Below are positions 7,169 to 14,762 of a stretch of DNA of 14,773 bases, in pieces. The notes below the pieces were generated by a model, which was not told the origin of the DNA, made no database searches, and was given only the letters and a program-made list of their open reading frames with translations. How positions within the stretch are numbered: the first letter of the stretch is position 1; every line of letters begins with the position of its first letter. The translations under genes and the position numbers were made by a program. Source of the stretch: JALONO01 sp038209965 (GTDB lineage Bacteria > Bacteroidota > Bacteroidia > Cytophagales > Thermoflexibacteraceae); the NCBI GenBank assembly GCA_038209965.1, contig JBBQXF010000117.1, forward strand, positions 1-14,773, read 5' to 3'.

Positions 7169-8236
7169 TTGGCTGTGCAAGTTGCCCAATCTGTTTCACT
7201 CCGTCCTTACAATACCTTTGGCATCGAGGCCCAAGCAGCGTATTTTGCCCGGATCAATACCGTGGCTGAACTAAAGTCCATCCTGAAGACGCCGTTGGCC
7301 CAAACTCGGCCCATCTTGGTGCTGGGCGGAGGCAGCAATCTGCTCTTGGTACAGGATTTTCCCGGCCTAGTGCTCAAAATTGATTTGCTTGGGCTGGAGA
7401 AAATCCGGGAAGATGACCAACAGGTGTGGGTGCGGGCGGGCGCGGGGGAGCAATGGCACCGTTTCGTTCTTTATTGCTTGGCCAATAACTGGGGCGGAGT
7501 CGAGAACCTCTCCCTGATCCCGGGCACCGTGGGCGCGGCTCCCATGCAAAACATCGGGGCGTATGGGGTGGAACTAAAGGACAACTTCGAATCGCTGGAA
7601 GCGGTCGAGATCGCCACGGGCCAACTCCGCACTTTTGACCAAGCCACTTGCCGCTTCGGTTACCGCGAGAGCATTTTTAAACGTGAAGCCCAGGGCAAAT
7701 ACATCATCACTTCGGTGGAGTTCCGGCTGCAAAAGTTCCCAGTGCTTCATACTGGCTATGGGGCCATCCGCGACACGCTGGCCGCCATGCAAGTACAAGC
7801 GCCCAGCATCCACGATGTGAGCCGGGCCGTGATCCAGATCCGGCAGAGCAAACTGCCCGACCCCGCCCAGATCGGCAACGCGGGCAGCTTTTTCCAAAAC
7901 CCCGAAATCCCCCAGGCCCACTACGACCACCTTAAAGCAGTTCATCCCGCCCTGCCCGGGTATCCGGGCACAGCACCGGGCATGGTCAAGGTGGCGGCTG
8001 GCTGGCTCATCGAGCAGTGCGGGTGGCGGGGCAAGCGCGTGGGCAACACCGGTGCGCACCGCGATCAGAGCCTCGTCTTGGTCAACTATGGTGGGGCCAC
8101 TGGGGCCGAGATCTGGGCCTTGGCCCAAACCATCCAAGCTTCGATCCAAGCCAAATTTGCGATTGCACTCCAAGCTGAGGTCAATTTGGTGGGCACGCTT
8201 GGCCCTGCCCTCTTTTCTGACAAAAAACTTGATTAA
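7169..8236 (+). CDS. murB: UDP-N-acetylenolpyruvoylglucosamine reductase (MurB, type I)
   Basis: MurB is the FAD/NADPH enzyme that reduces enolpyruvyl-UDP-GlcNAc to UDP-MurNAc in cytoplasmic peptidoglycan precursor synthesis. Visible marks are NTFGIEA (15-21), the FAD-binding LGGGSNLLL (52-60), SLIPGTVGAAPMQNIGAYG (115-133), FGYRESIF (163-170, catalytic Arg166), GNAGSFFQNP (236-245, proton-donor Ser240) and AEVNLVG near the C-terminus (Glu337). The last three match the Arg/Ser/Glu catalytic set of E. coli MurB, and the length (355 aa) fits type I enzymes. No ATG is available before the conserved NTFG, so the start is the TTG at 7169 or the GTG at 7175. The gene follows the histidine kinase by 51 bp but has its own -7-like box. 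Confidence 0.95.
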   Translation: MAVQVAQSVSLRPYNTFGIEAQAAYFARINTVAELKSILKTPLAQTRPILVLGGGSNLLLVQDFPGLVLKIDLLGLEKIREDDQQVWVRAGAGEQWHRFVLYCLANNWGGVENLSLIPGTVGAAPMQNIGAYGVELKDNFESLEAVEIATGQLRTFDQATCRFGYRESIFKREAQGKYIITSVEFRLQKFPVLHTGYGAIRDTLAAMQVQAPSIHDVSRAVIQIRQSKLPDPAQIGNAGSFFQNPEIPQAHYDHLKAVHPALPGYPGTAPGMVKVAAGWLIEQCGWRGKRVGNTGAHRDQSLVLVNYGGATGAEIWALAQTIQASIQAKFAIALQAEVNLVGTLGPALFSDKKLD

Positions 8237-8334
8237 GGTTTCCCGTTCCCACTTTTATAACCTAAATTCGCGGGTGACTGGCTAGGGGCAATCGCCAAAA
8301 TTTGGTAATTGATGACCCCAATGCTTCTAATTAG

Positions 8335-8367
8335 GTTGGTTAAAAGAACAAATAATGGGTAACCAAC
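8335..8367. repeat. 8-bp inverted repeat GTTGGTTA/TAACCAAC upstream of gyrA
   Basis: GTTGGTTA at 8335-8342 is the exact reverse complement of TAACCAAC at 8360-8367 (17-base spacer). It lies 61-93 bp before the gyrA ATG, in the 191-bp gap after murB. The left arm continues as TTGGTTAAAAGAACAAA (8336-8352), which matches 15 of 17 bases of a segment upstream of lon (11068-11084). A regulatory role is inference. Confidence 0.35.
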
Positions 8368-8427
8368 TCAAAACTAGCAGCATCTAACCCAATAAGCCAG
8401 TAAAATCTTTTTAATCTTGGTACAAAA

Positions 8428-10962
8428 ATGACCAACGAAGGTAACATCATTCCGATCAACATTGAGGACGAAATGCGCGTGGCGTACATCGATTATTCGA
8501 TGTCCGTCATTGTGTCGCGCGCGCTTCCCGATGTACGCGACGGCCTCAAGCCAGTGCACCGCCGAATCCTCTACGCCATGGACGAATTGGGCCTAGCCCC
8601 CAACAAACCGTACAAAAAGTCGGCGAGGATTGTTGGGGAAGTGCTCGGTAAATATCACCCCCACGGCGATACTGCCGTTTATGACGCAATGGTGCGGATG
8701 GCCCAACCCTGGAGCTTGCGCTACATGATGGTGGACGGCCAAGGCAACTTCGGCTCAATGGACGGCGACAACCCAGCCGCCATGCGTTATACCGAGGCCC
8801 GCTTGAAAAAGTTGGCCGAGGACATGCTCGCCGACTTGAACAAAAATACGGTTGACTTCCAGTCCAATTTTGACGACTCGCTCAAGGAGCCATCGGTGTT
8901 GCCCGGCAAACTGCCCAACTTGTTGGTCAATGGATCGACCGGCATTGCCGTGGGCATGGCCACCAACATGGCCCCCCACAACCTGACCGAGGTGGTGGAT
9001 GGTATTTCGGCTTATATTGACAACCCCGAAATCACTACGCTGGGCCTCATGCAATACATCAAGGCCCCCGATTTCCCGACCGGGGCAACGGTGTATGGGG
9101 TCAATGGTATCCGCTCGGCCTTCGAGACCGGGCGCGGGCGGGTGATCATCCGGGCCGTGACCGCGATCGAGGATGTGCCCGGTGGCCGGATGCAGATCGT
9201 GGCCACCGAAATCCCCTACATGGTCAACAAAGCCCAAATGATCGAGCGCACTTCCCAGTTGGTCAACGAGAAAAAGATTGAGGGCATTTATGACATCCGG
9301 GATGAGAGCGACCGCGACGGGGTGCGCGTAGTGTATGAACTGAAACGAGATGCCGTGCCCCAAGTGGTGCTCAATAATCTCTACACCTACACTTCGCTCC
9401 AAGTATCGTTCAGCATCAACAACGTGGCCTTGGTCAAGGGCCGCCCGATGACGCTGGGCCTCAAAGATATGATCAAGTACTACGTTGAGCATCGCCTCGA
9501 GGTAGTAGTGCGGCGCACCAAGTTTGATCTGGCCGAAGCAGAAAAACGGGCCCATATTGTGGAAGGCCTGCTCAAAGCCCTCGATATTATCGACCAAATC
9601 ATTGTCCTGATCCGGGCTTCGGCCGACGGGGCCGCCGCTAAAGCCGGCCTGGTGGAACAGTTTGATTTCAGCGAGATCCAGGCCCAAGCCATCCTAGACA
9701 TGCGTTTGCAACGCCTCACCGGATTGGAGCGCGACAAGTTGCAACATGAATACGATGAACTAATGAAAACCATCACCCACTTGCGCGAAATCCTCGACAA
9801 TGAAGGCTTGCGGATGATCATTATCAAAGAAGAACTGTTAGAACTAAAAACCAAATATGGGGATGCCCGGCGCACCCAAATCGTGTTTGATGCCGAAGAA
9901 ATGGTGATGGAAGACATGATCGCCGATGAAGACATGGTGATCACCATTTCGCACAACGGTTACATCAAACGCACCAACTTGGCCGAATACCGGATGCAAG
10001 CCCGGGGCGGCGTTGGCTCGCGCGGGGCCACCACCAAGGTGGACGACTTTACCCAACACCTTTTTGTGGCCAACACCCACGCGTATCTCTTGATCTTTAC
10101 CGACAAGGGCCGCCTGCATTGGGTCAAGGTCTATGAAGTGCCCGAAGGCAGCAAAACGTCCAAGGGCCGCCCGATCCAGAACGTGATCCAGATCACCAGT
10201 GACGAGAAAGTCAAGGCGGTGCTCAAAGTCAAGAACTTGAACGACGAGGAATACATCAACAATAATTACATCATGATGTGTACCGAGCAGGGCGTGATCA
10301 AAAAAACCAGTTTGGAGGCTTTCTCGCGCCCAAGGTCGGCGGGCATTTACGCCATCACCATCAACGAAGGCGACAACTTGCTCGATGTACGCCTCACCAG
10401 CGGCCAAGATGACATCGTGATTGCCGTCCGCTCGGGCCGTGCCGTCCGGTTCAATGAACGCCGGGTGCGCCCAATGGGCCGGACCGCCGCTGGGGTGACG
10501 GGCATCAGTTTTGACGAACAAAACGACAAAGTGGTGGGCATGATTGCCCTCAACCGTCCCAATTCCCAAATTTTGGTCGTTTCAGACAAAGGATACGGCA
10601 AACGCTCCGATATTGAAGAGTACCGCGTGACCAACCGGGGCGGCAAAGGCATCAAAACCATGAACGTGACCGAAAAAACGGGCAGTTTGGTGAGCATTAT
10701 GGAAGTGACCGACACCGATCAGTTGATGATCATCAACAAATCGGGCATTACCATCCGGTTGGCGGTGGGCGAGTTGCGCGTAATGGGCCGGGCCACCCAA
10801 GGGGTCAAACTCATCCGCTTGAACGAAGAAGACGAGATCTCTTCCATTGCCAAGATAGAAGCCGTGGAAGGCGAACCAACCCCGCCGGACGAAGTGCCAG
10901 GGGCCACGCCACCCGCTGATGCAGCGGCCCCGGCGGAGACCTTACCCACTGATGATGAATAA
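8428..10962 (+). CDS. gyrA: DNA gyrase subunit A
   Basis: The A subunit of gyrase cuts and rejoins DNA during ATP-driven negative supercoiling with GyrB. Residue 1 is the ATG at 8428. The breakage-reunion domain contains DVRDGLKPVHRRILYAM (35-51), HPHGDTAVYDAMVRMAQ (77-93) and AMRYTEARL with catalytic Tyr121. Thr82 and Asp86 occupy the positions of E. coli quinolone-region residues Ser83 and Asp87. The beta-pinwheel C-terminal domain starts near residue 510. Its GyrA box reads QARGGVG (524-530) instead of QRRGGKG, and a second box-like NRGGKG lies at 736-741. This separates it from ParC in practice: the box position is present and all blades are there. The last 35 or so residues are a Pro/Ala-rich acidic tail. 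Length is 844 aa, normal for the family. A near-match to a -7 box (TAATCTTG, 8412-8419) lies right before the start. Confidence 0.96.
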   Translation: MTNEGNIIPINIEDEMRVAYIDYSMSVIVSRALPDVRDGLKPVHRRILYAMDELGLAPNKPYKKSARIVGEVLGKYHPHGDTAVYDAMVRMAQPWSLRYMMVDGQGNFGSMDGDNPAAMRYTEARLKKLAEDMLADLNKNTVDFQSNFDDSLKEPSVLPGKLPNLLVNGSTGIAVGMATNMAPHNLTEVVDGISAYIDNPEITTLGLMQYIKAPDFPTGATVYGVNGIRSAFETGRGRVIIRAVTAIEDVPGGRMQIVATEIPYMVNKAQMIERTSQLVNEKKIEGIYDIRDESDRDGVRVVYELKRDAVPQVVLNNLYTYTSLQVSFSINNVALVKGRPMTLGLKDMIKYYVEHRLEVVVRRTKFDLAEAEKRAHIVEGLLKALDIIDQIIVLIRASADGAAAKAGLVEQFDFSEIQAQAILDMRLQRLTGLERDKLQHEYDELMKTITHLREILDNEGLRMIIIKEELLELKTKYGDARRTQIVFDAEEMVMEDMIADEDMVITISHNGYIKRTNLAEYRMQARGGVGSRGATTKVDDFTQHLFVANTHAYLLIFTDKGRLHWVKVYEVPEGSKTSKGRPIQNVIQITSDEKVKAVLKVKNLNDEEYINNNYIMMCTEQGVIKKTSLEAFSRPRSAGIYAITINEGDNLLDVRLTSGQDDIVIAVRSGRAVRFNERRVRPMGRTAAGVTGISFDEQNDKVVGMIALNRPNSQILVVSDKGYGKRSDIEEYRVTNRGGKGIKTMNVTEKTGSLVSIMEVTDTDQLMIINKSGITIRLAVGELRVMGRATQGVKLIRLNEEDEISSIAKIEAVEGEPTPPDEVPGATPPADAAAPAETLPTDDE

Positions 10963-10988
10963 TTGATCCGACCTGAGCAAGGTGCACC

Positions 10989-11026
10989 ACGGCTGTCCCC
11001 TTCGAACCGGGACAGCCGTTTTGTTT
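10989..11026 (+). terminator. Intrinsic terminator after gyrA
   Basis: ACGGCTGTCCC (10989-10999) pairs perfectly with GGGACAGCCGT (11009-11019), a GC-rich 11-bp stem with a 9-base loop, followed by a T-rich run TTTTGTTT (11019-11026). It lies 27 bp after the gyrA stop and should end the gyrA transcript. Confidence 0.88.
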
Positions 11027-11050
11027 ATCCTACCAGCCAATGGCCAGTGG

Positions 11051-11089
11051 CAACCAAACTTGGTACATTGGTTGAAAGAACTAAACCAA
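11051..11089. repeat. AACCAA / TTGGTT / AACCAA array with 16-bp spacing upstream of lon
   Basis: AACCAA at 11052-11057, TTGGTT at 11068-11073 and AACCAA at 11084-11089 are three 6-bp units in alternating orientation. Each starts exactly 16 bp after the previous one, with 10-base spacers. The first pair extends to 7 bp (CAACCAA/TTGGTTG). The array lies about 115-150 bp before the lon -7 box. TTGG and CCAA words are common in this genome, so chance is possible. An operator array is inference. Confidence 0.35.
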
Positions 11090-11188
11090 GCTGGCAAGCC
11101 AAGAATGGCCATTCAAGCCAATTGCTTGATTATTAAAGTATTCAATTAACTTCAACCCACCCCGTCGGGAAGCGCGGTCGCGGAAATC

Positions 11189-11210
11189 ATGTCAATTTGA
11201 CATAACTTTG
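11189..11210 (+). promoter_or_regulatory. Putative lon promoter: palindrome abutting a -7 box
   Basis: TAACTTTG at 11203-11210 is an exact TAnnTTTG box, 17 bp before the lon ATG, so the leader would be very short. Directly before it, sharing one base, lies the palindrome ATGTCAATTTGACAT (11189-11203), with perfect 7-bp arms around one central base. No TTTG is visible 19 bp upstream of the -7 box. A palindrome in the spacer position suggests a repressor or activator site; which regulator binds it cannot be told. Confidence 0.5.
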
Positions 11211-11227
11211 CGGTTTACACTGAATTT

Positions 11228-13690
11228 ATGGCAAACAATAGTAAAGATATAAAAGGCACATTGCTAAAAAACCGGCTCGGCAATGATGAGCCAGAAGAAT
11301 TTATTCCTTTGCTTACCGACGAAGGCGATGAAACCTCCTCGACCAACTATCCTGAAGAATTGCCCATCTTACCGGTGCGCAATACCGTCCTTTTCCCCGG
11401 CGTGGTAATCCCTATCACCGTCGGTCGGCAAAAATCCATCAAACTCGTGAAGCGGGCTTACAAAGGCGACCGGATCGTGGGAGTGGTGGCCCAGCGCAAT
11501 AATTCTGCCGACGAGCCAGAACTCGCCGACCTTTACAACACGGGCACAGTGGCCCGGATATTGAAAATGCTGGTCATGCCCGACGGCAACACGACCATCA
11601 TCATCCAAGGGCGGCGCAAGTTTGACATCGTCAAGGTGAGCAAAACCAACCCCTACTTAATGGCCAAAGTGTCTTACAAGGCCGATACCCAGCTCGAGGA
11701 ACGGAAAAAAGAAACTAAGGCCCTGGTGGAATCGCTCAAAGAAGCGGCCCATAAGATCATGCGCCTCAATCCCGAGATTCCACAGGAAGCCCAAATCGCG
11801 ATCAACAACATCGAAAGCCCCGCGTTCCTGATCCATTTTCTTTCGGCCAACATCAATGCCGAAGTAAAAGAAAAACAGGAGCTGTTGGAATATTTGACCA
11901 CCAAAGAACGGGGCACCCGGCTGTTGGAACTGATGCTGCGCGAGATCCAATTGTTGGAGCTCAAGCAAGAGATCCACACCAAAGCCCATTCGGACATTGA
12001 TCAGCAGCAGCGCGATTATTTTTTGCGCCAACAAATGAAAGTGCTGCAAGACGAACTGGGCTACGATAGTTTCGAGCAGGACGTAGAAGCGTTGCGTGCC
12101 CGGGGCGAAAAAAAAACTTGGTCAGACGATGTGCGCAAACATTTCAACAAGGAACTGGACAAGATCCTGCGCATGAACCCCCAAGCCGCTGAGTTCCCGG
12201 TGGCGATGGGTTATGCCGAGTTCATGGTCGATTTGCCGTGGAACGAGTTTACGACCGATAGTTTTAATCTCGAGAAAGCCCAACAAATTCTTGATCGCGA
12301 CCACTTTGGCCTCGAAAAGGTCAAAGAGAGGATCATTGAATACTTGGCGGTGCTCAAACTCAAAAACAACCTCAAAGGTCCCATTTTGTGCCTCTATGGC
12401 CCGCCGGGAGTTGGCAAAACCTCCTTGGGCAAATCGGTGGCCAAAGCCTTGGATCGCAAGTACGTCCGCATGTCGCTCGGGGGCCTGCGGGACGAAGCCG
12501 AAATCCGGGGCCACCGAAAAACCTACGTCGGGGCCATGCCGGGCCGTATTTTGCAAAACCTGAAAAAAATTGGTTCAGCCAATCCGGTTTATATTCTTGA
12601 CGAAATTGACAAAGTGGGTTCCGATTTTCGGGGTGATCCGGCCTCGGCCCTGCTGGAGGTGTTGGATCCCGAACAGAACAGCACTTTTGTCGACAACTAC
12701 TTGGAAGTGGAGTACGACTTGTCAAAAGTCTTGTTCATTGCCACGGCCAACTCGTTGGACACCATCCACCCGGCCCTGCGCGATCGGATGGAAATCATCG
12801 AGATCAATGGTTATACCCAAGAAGAGAAAGTCCAGATTGCCAAAAAACACTTGATCCCCAAACTCCGCAAAGACCACGGCCTGACTGCCAAGGACTTTAG
12901 CATTGAGGACAAAGTGGTCATGAAAGTGGTACAGGAATATACCCGCGAATCGGGCGTGCGCAACCTCGATCAGAAACTGGGGGCAGTAGTGCGCAACGTG
13001 GCCAAGTTTGTCGCCATGGAACAACCGTACCAGAAAAAAATCCGTGAAACTGACGTCGAGCGGGTGTTGGGTGCTCCCATTTTTGACAATGAGGAATATG
13101 CCGGCAATGACATCGCGGGCATTGTCACTGGCTTGGCCTGGACCCAAGTGGGGGGCGAAATCCTGCTCATTGAGTCGAGCTTGAACCGGGGCAAGGGCAC
13201 TCTCCAACTCTCGGGCCAACTGGGGGATGTGATGAAAGAATCGGCTATGGCGGCCCTTTCTTACCTCAAGGCCAATGCCGAGTCGCTCGGGATTGATCAC
13301 CGGATGTTTGGCCTCTACGACCTGCACGTCCACGTACCGGCGGGTGCCGTGCCCAAAGATGGCCCATCGGCCGGTATCACCATGTTTACCTCCTTGGCGT
13401 CGGTGTTCACCCAGCGCCGGGTGAAAGGGAACTTGGCCATGACCGGCGAAATCACGCTGCGCGGCAAAGTGCTGCCCGTGGGCGGAATCAAGGAAAAAAT
13501 CTTGGCCGCCCGCCGGGCAGGGATCAAAGAAATTATCTTATCCATCCGCAACCGCAAGGATATTTTGGAAATCAGCGAACAATATACCAAGGACATGGCT
13601 TTTCACTACGTCAACAGTGTGGACGAAGTGCTGAAACTGGCCCTGCTGGAGGAAAAAGTAGCCAAACCCATGACTTTTATATTGGAATAA
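11228..13690 (+). CDS. lon: ATP-dependent Lon protease (LonA)
   Basis: Lon is a cytoplasmic homo-oligomeric AAA+ serine protease that degrades misfolded and regulatory proteins. The N-terminal substrate-binding domain begins at ELPILPVRNTVLFPGVVIP (about 44-62), followed by a helical region (LRQQMKVLQDELG, around 265-280). The AAA+ module has Walker A GPPGVGKT (391-398) and Walker B YILDEIDKVG (about 455-464). The protease domain has KDGPSAGI with catalytic Ser714 and GGIKEKILAARRAG (752-765) with catalytic Lys757, 43 residues on as in E. coli Lon. Length 820 aa is normal (E. coli 784), the difference mostly in a charged N-terminal extension. The start is the ATG at 11228, just downstream of a -7 box. 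It stands alone between two terminators, so it is probably monocistronic. Confidence 0.97.
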   Translation: MANNSKDIKGTLLKNRLGNDEPEEFIPLLTDEGDETSSTNYPEELPILPVRNTVLFPGVVIPITVGRQKSIKLVKRAYKGDRIVGVVAQRNNSADEPELADLYNTGTVARILKMLVMPDGNTTIIIQGRRKFDIVKVSKTNPYLMAKVSYKADTQLEERKKETKALVESLKEAAHKIMRLNPEIPQEAQIAINNIESPAFLIHFLSANINAEVKEKQELLEYLTTKERGTRLLELMLREIQLLELKQEIHTKAHSDIDQQQRDYFLRQQMKVLQDELGYDSFEQDVEALRARGEKKTWSDDVRKHFNKELDKILRMNPQAAEFPVAMGYAEFMVDLPWNEFTTDSFNLEKAQQILDRDHFGLEKVKERIIEYLAVLKLKNNLKGPILCLYGPPGVGKTSLGKSVAKALDRKYVRMSLGGLRDEAEIRGHRKTYVGAMPGRILQNLKKIGSANPVYILDEIDKVGSDFRGDPASALLEVLDPEQNSTFVDNYLEVEYDLSKVLFIATANSLDTIHPALRDRMEIIEINGYTQEEKVQIAKKHLIPKLRKDHGLTAKDFSIEDKVVMKVVQEYTRESGVRNLDQKLGAVVRNVAKFVAMEQPYQKKIRETDVERVLGAPIFDNEEYAGNDIAGIVTGLAWTQVGGEILLIESSLNRGKGTLQLSGQLGDVMKESAMAALSYLKANAESLGIDHRMFGLYDLHVHVPAGAVPKDGPSAGITMFTSLASVFTQRRVKGNLAMTGEITLRGKVLPVGGIKEKILAARRAGIKEIILSIRNRKDILEISEQYTKDMAFHYVNSVDEVLKLALLEEKVAKPMTFILE

Positions 13691-13716
13691 AGCAAGTACA
13701 TTTGCCAGAAGACCGT

Positions 13717-13757
13717 AAAGGTTTCAAACTTCGCCTAAGTTTGAAACCTTTTCTTTT
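13717..13757 (+). terminator. Intrinsic terminator after lon
   Basis: AAAGGTTTCAAACTT (13717-13731) pairs perfectly over 15 bp with AAGTTTGAAACCTTT (13737-13751) around a 5-base loop, followed by a T-rich stretch to 13757. It begins 27 bp after the lon stop and ends 28 bp before the next gene. Being near-symmetrical, with A residues at its left edge, it may work less well in reverse. Confidence 0.88.
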
Positions 13758-13784
13758 ACTCCCGTTGACCAACCATTTATTGCC

Positions 13785-14402
13785 ATGAACCCAGAAACCT
13801 TGTCCCCGCACACTACCGCGCTATTGCTGGTTGATATGCAAAATGATTTTTTCTTCAAGAAGGGGGCTTATCCCCGGGCGGGCTTGACGTTGCCAGATGC
13901 AGGGGGCCTGATCAACCGGTTGACCGATCTGACGGAGATAGTGCGGGAGGGCGGTGGTTTTGTGGTTTCCACGCATTTTACTTTGCTGCCGGGCCGGGAT
14001 GGCGAACCTATCATTACCAGCAGCTTGCGCCAAGCTCGACCGTTTCTGGCCAAAGGCGATTTTGCCCCCGGCACATTTGGCCACCAGCTCATTGAGGAGC
14101 TTGGCCCCGCCGATATTCAGGTGGACAAGATCGCTGCCTCCGCTTTTTACCACACTTTCTTGGATTTTGCCCTGCGCCAAATCGGGATTGATACGCTCTT
14201 GATCGGCGGCATCACCACCAACACCGGAGTGGCAGCCACCCTGCGCGATGCCCAAACCTACGGCTACCGCACAGTGTTACTTTCCGATGGCAGCGCGGCT
14301 TTTTCGGAAGAGGCCCACTTGGCCACTGTCCAGTCGCTCAAGCACATTTCGCCATTGGCCACCTGCGAGCAAATGATGGAAATTTTGGAGGGTTATAAAT
14401 AG
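13785..14402 (+). CDS. Isochorismatase-fold hydrolase lacking the nucleophilic Cys
   Basis: A 205-residue soluble protein of the isochorismatase superfamily (PncA/RutB/EntB-like Rossmann fold). The first catalytic motif ALLLVDMQNDFF (12-23) carries Asp17, and VDKIAASAF (113-121) carries Lys115. The third motif reads GGITTNTGVAATLRDA (141-156): the position normally held by the nucleophile Cys in nicotinamidases and amidohydrolases is Gly148. True isochorismatases such as EntB and PhzD also have Gly there and need no nucleophile, so a vinyl-ether-type or other hydrolysis is possible, but no chorismate, siderophore or phenazine genes are nearby. A plain amidase reaction is unlikely. It starts at ATG 13785 without an obvious Shine-Dalgarno, after the lon terminator. 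Substrate unknown. Confidence 0.88.
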   Translation: MNPETLSPHTTALLLVDMQNDFFFKKGAYPRAGLTLPDAGGLINRLTDLTEIVREGGGFVVSTHFTLLPGRDGEPIITSSLRQARPFLAKGDFAPGTFGHQLIEELGPADIQVDKIAASAFYHTFLDFALRQIGIDTLLIGGITTNTGVAATLRDAQTYGYRTVLLSDGSAAFSEEAHLATVQSLKHISPLATCEQMMEILEGYK

Positions 14403-14612
14403 CTGTTAATTGAGCTGTTATGCATCATTGCGGAAAGACAACCGACCGTGCACTTTTGCATGTCTGGTTGCCCGACACCCTTGCGATACTTCCGTACTCA
14501 AAAGAGTTAAGATTCTCCAGCGCACCAACAATATGAAAAAAATGTTGTGGACAGCTTTTGACCAAAAGAAAATATTGCCTATTTTTGAGCACGAATTAGC
14601 TGGATAGTAGTC

Positions 14613-14762
14613 GTGAAAAAATTTACAACTTTCGGAGAACATTTCAGGAAACTCAGCAAGGTCAATAGCTTGACCTTGCTAGGAGCTGCAGCGAGTTCAA
14701 TTCTTGATACATCTCGTCTTGCAAAAGTTGAACGTAATGAAAGAGAATCAACCCGGCAATAA
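14613..14762 (+). CDS. Possible small ORF, 49 aa, GTG start
   Basis: GTG at 14613 to TAA at 14760-14762. The product begins (M)KKFTTFGEHFRKLSK, has a short hydrophobic patch (LTLLGAAASSI, 20-30) and ends in a charged tail rich in Arg and Glu. It reads more like a protein than its antisense frame but has no recognisable family, no clear ribosome site and a hairpin inside its coding sequence. It may be a remnant or not a gene. Confidence 0.22.
   Translation: MKKFTTFGEHFRKLSKVNSLTLLGAAASSILDTSRLAKVERNERESTRQ
14655..14680. repeat. 11-bp perfect hairpin AGCAAGGTCAA-TAGC-TTGACCTTGCT
   Basis: Arms at 14655-14665 and 14670-14680 are exact reverse complements with a 4-base loop, a stable stem-loop. 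No U-run follows on either strand, so it is not a standard terminator. It lies in the weak 49-codon frame near the window end. It could be an RNA structure, a factor-dependent termination element or a binding site. Confidence 0.55.

Noticed and set aside
8755..9687. 310-codon minus-strand frame (His/Gly/Asp-rich)
   Set aside because: Antisense to gyrA; the odd composition is what the reverse strand of this coding sequence produces. The same holds for the frame at 9844-10569.
14418..14642. 74-codon minus-strand frame
   Set aside because: No start context, no family, Phe/Ser/Cys-rich translation typical of non-coding DNA; overlaps other equally weak frames.
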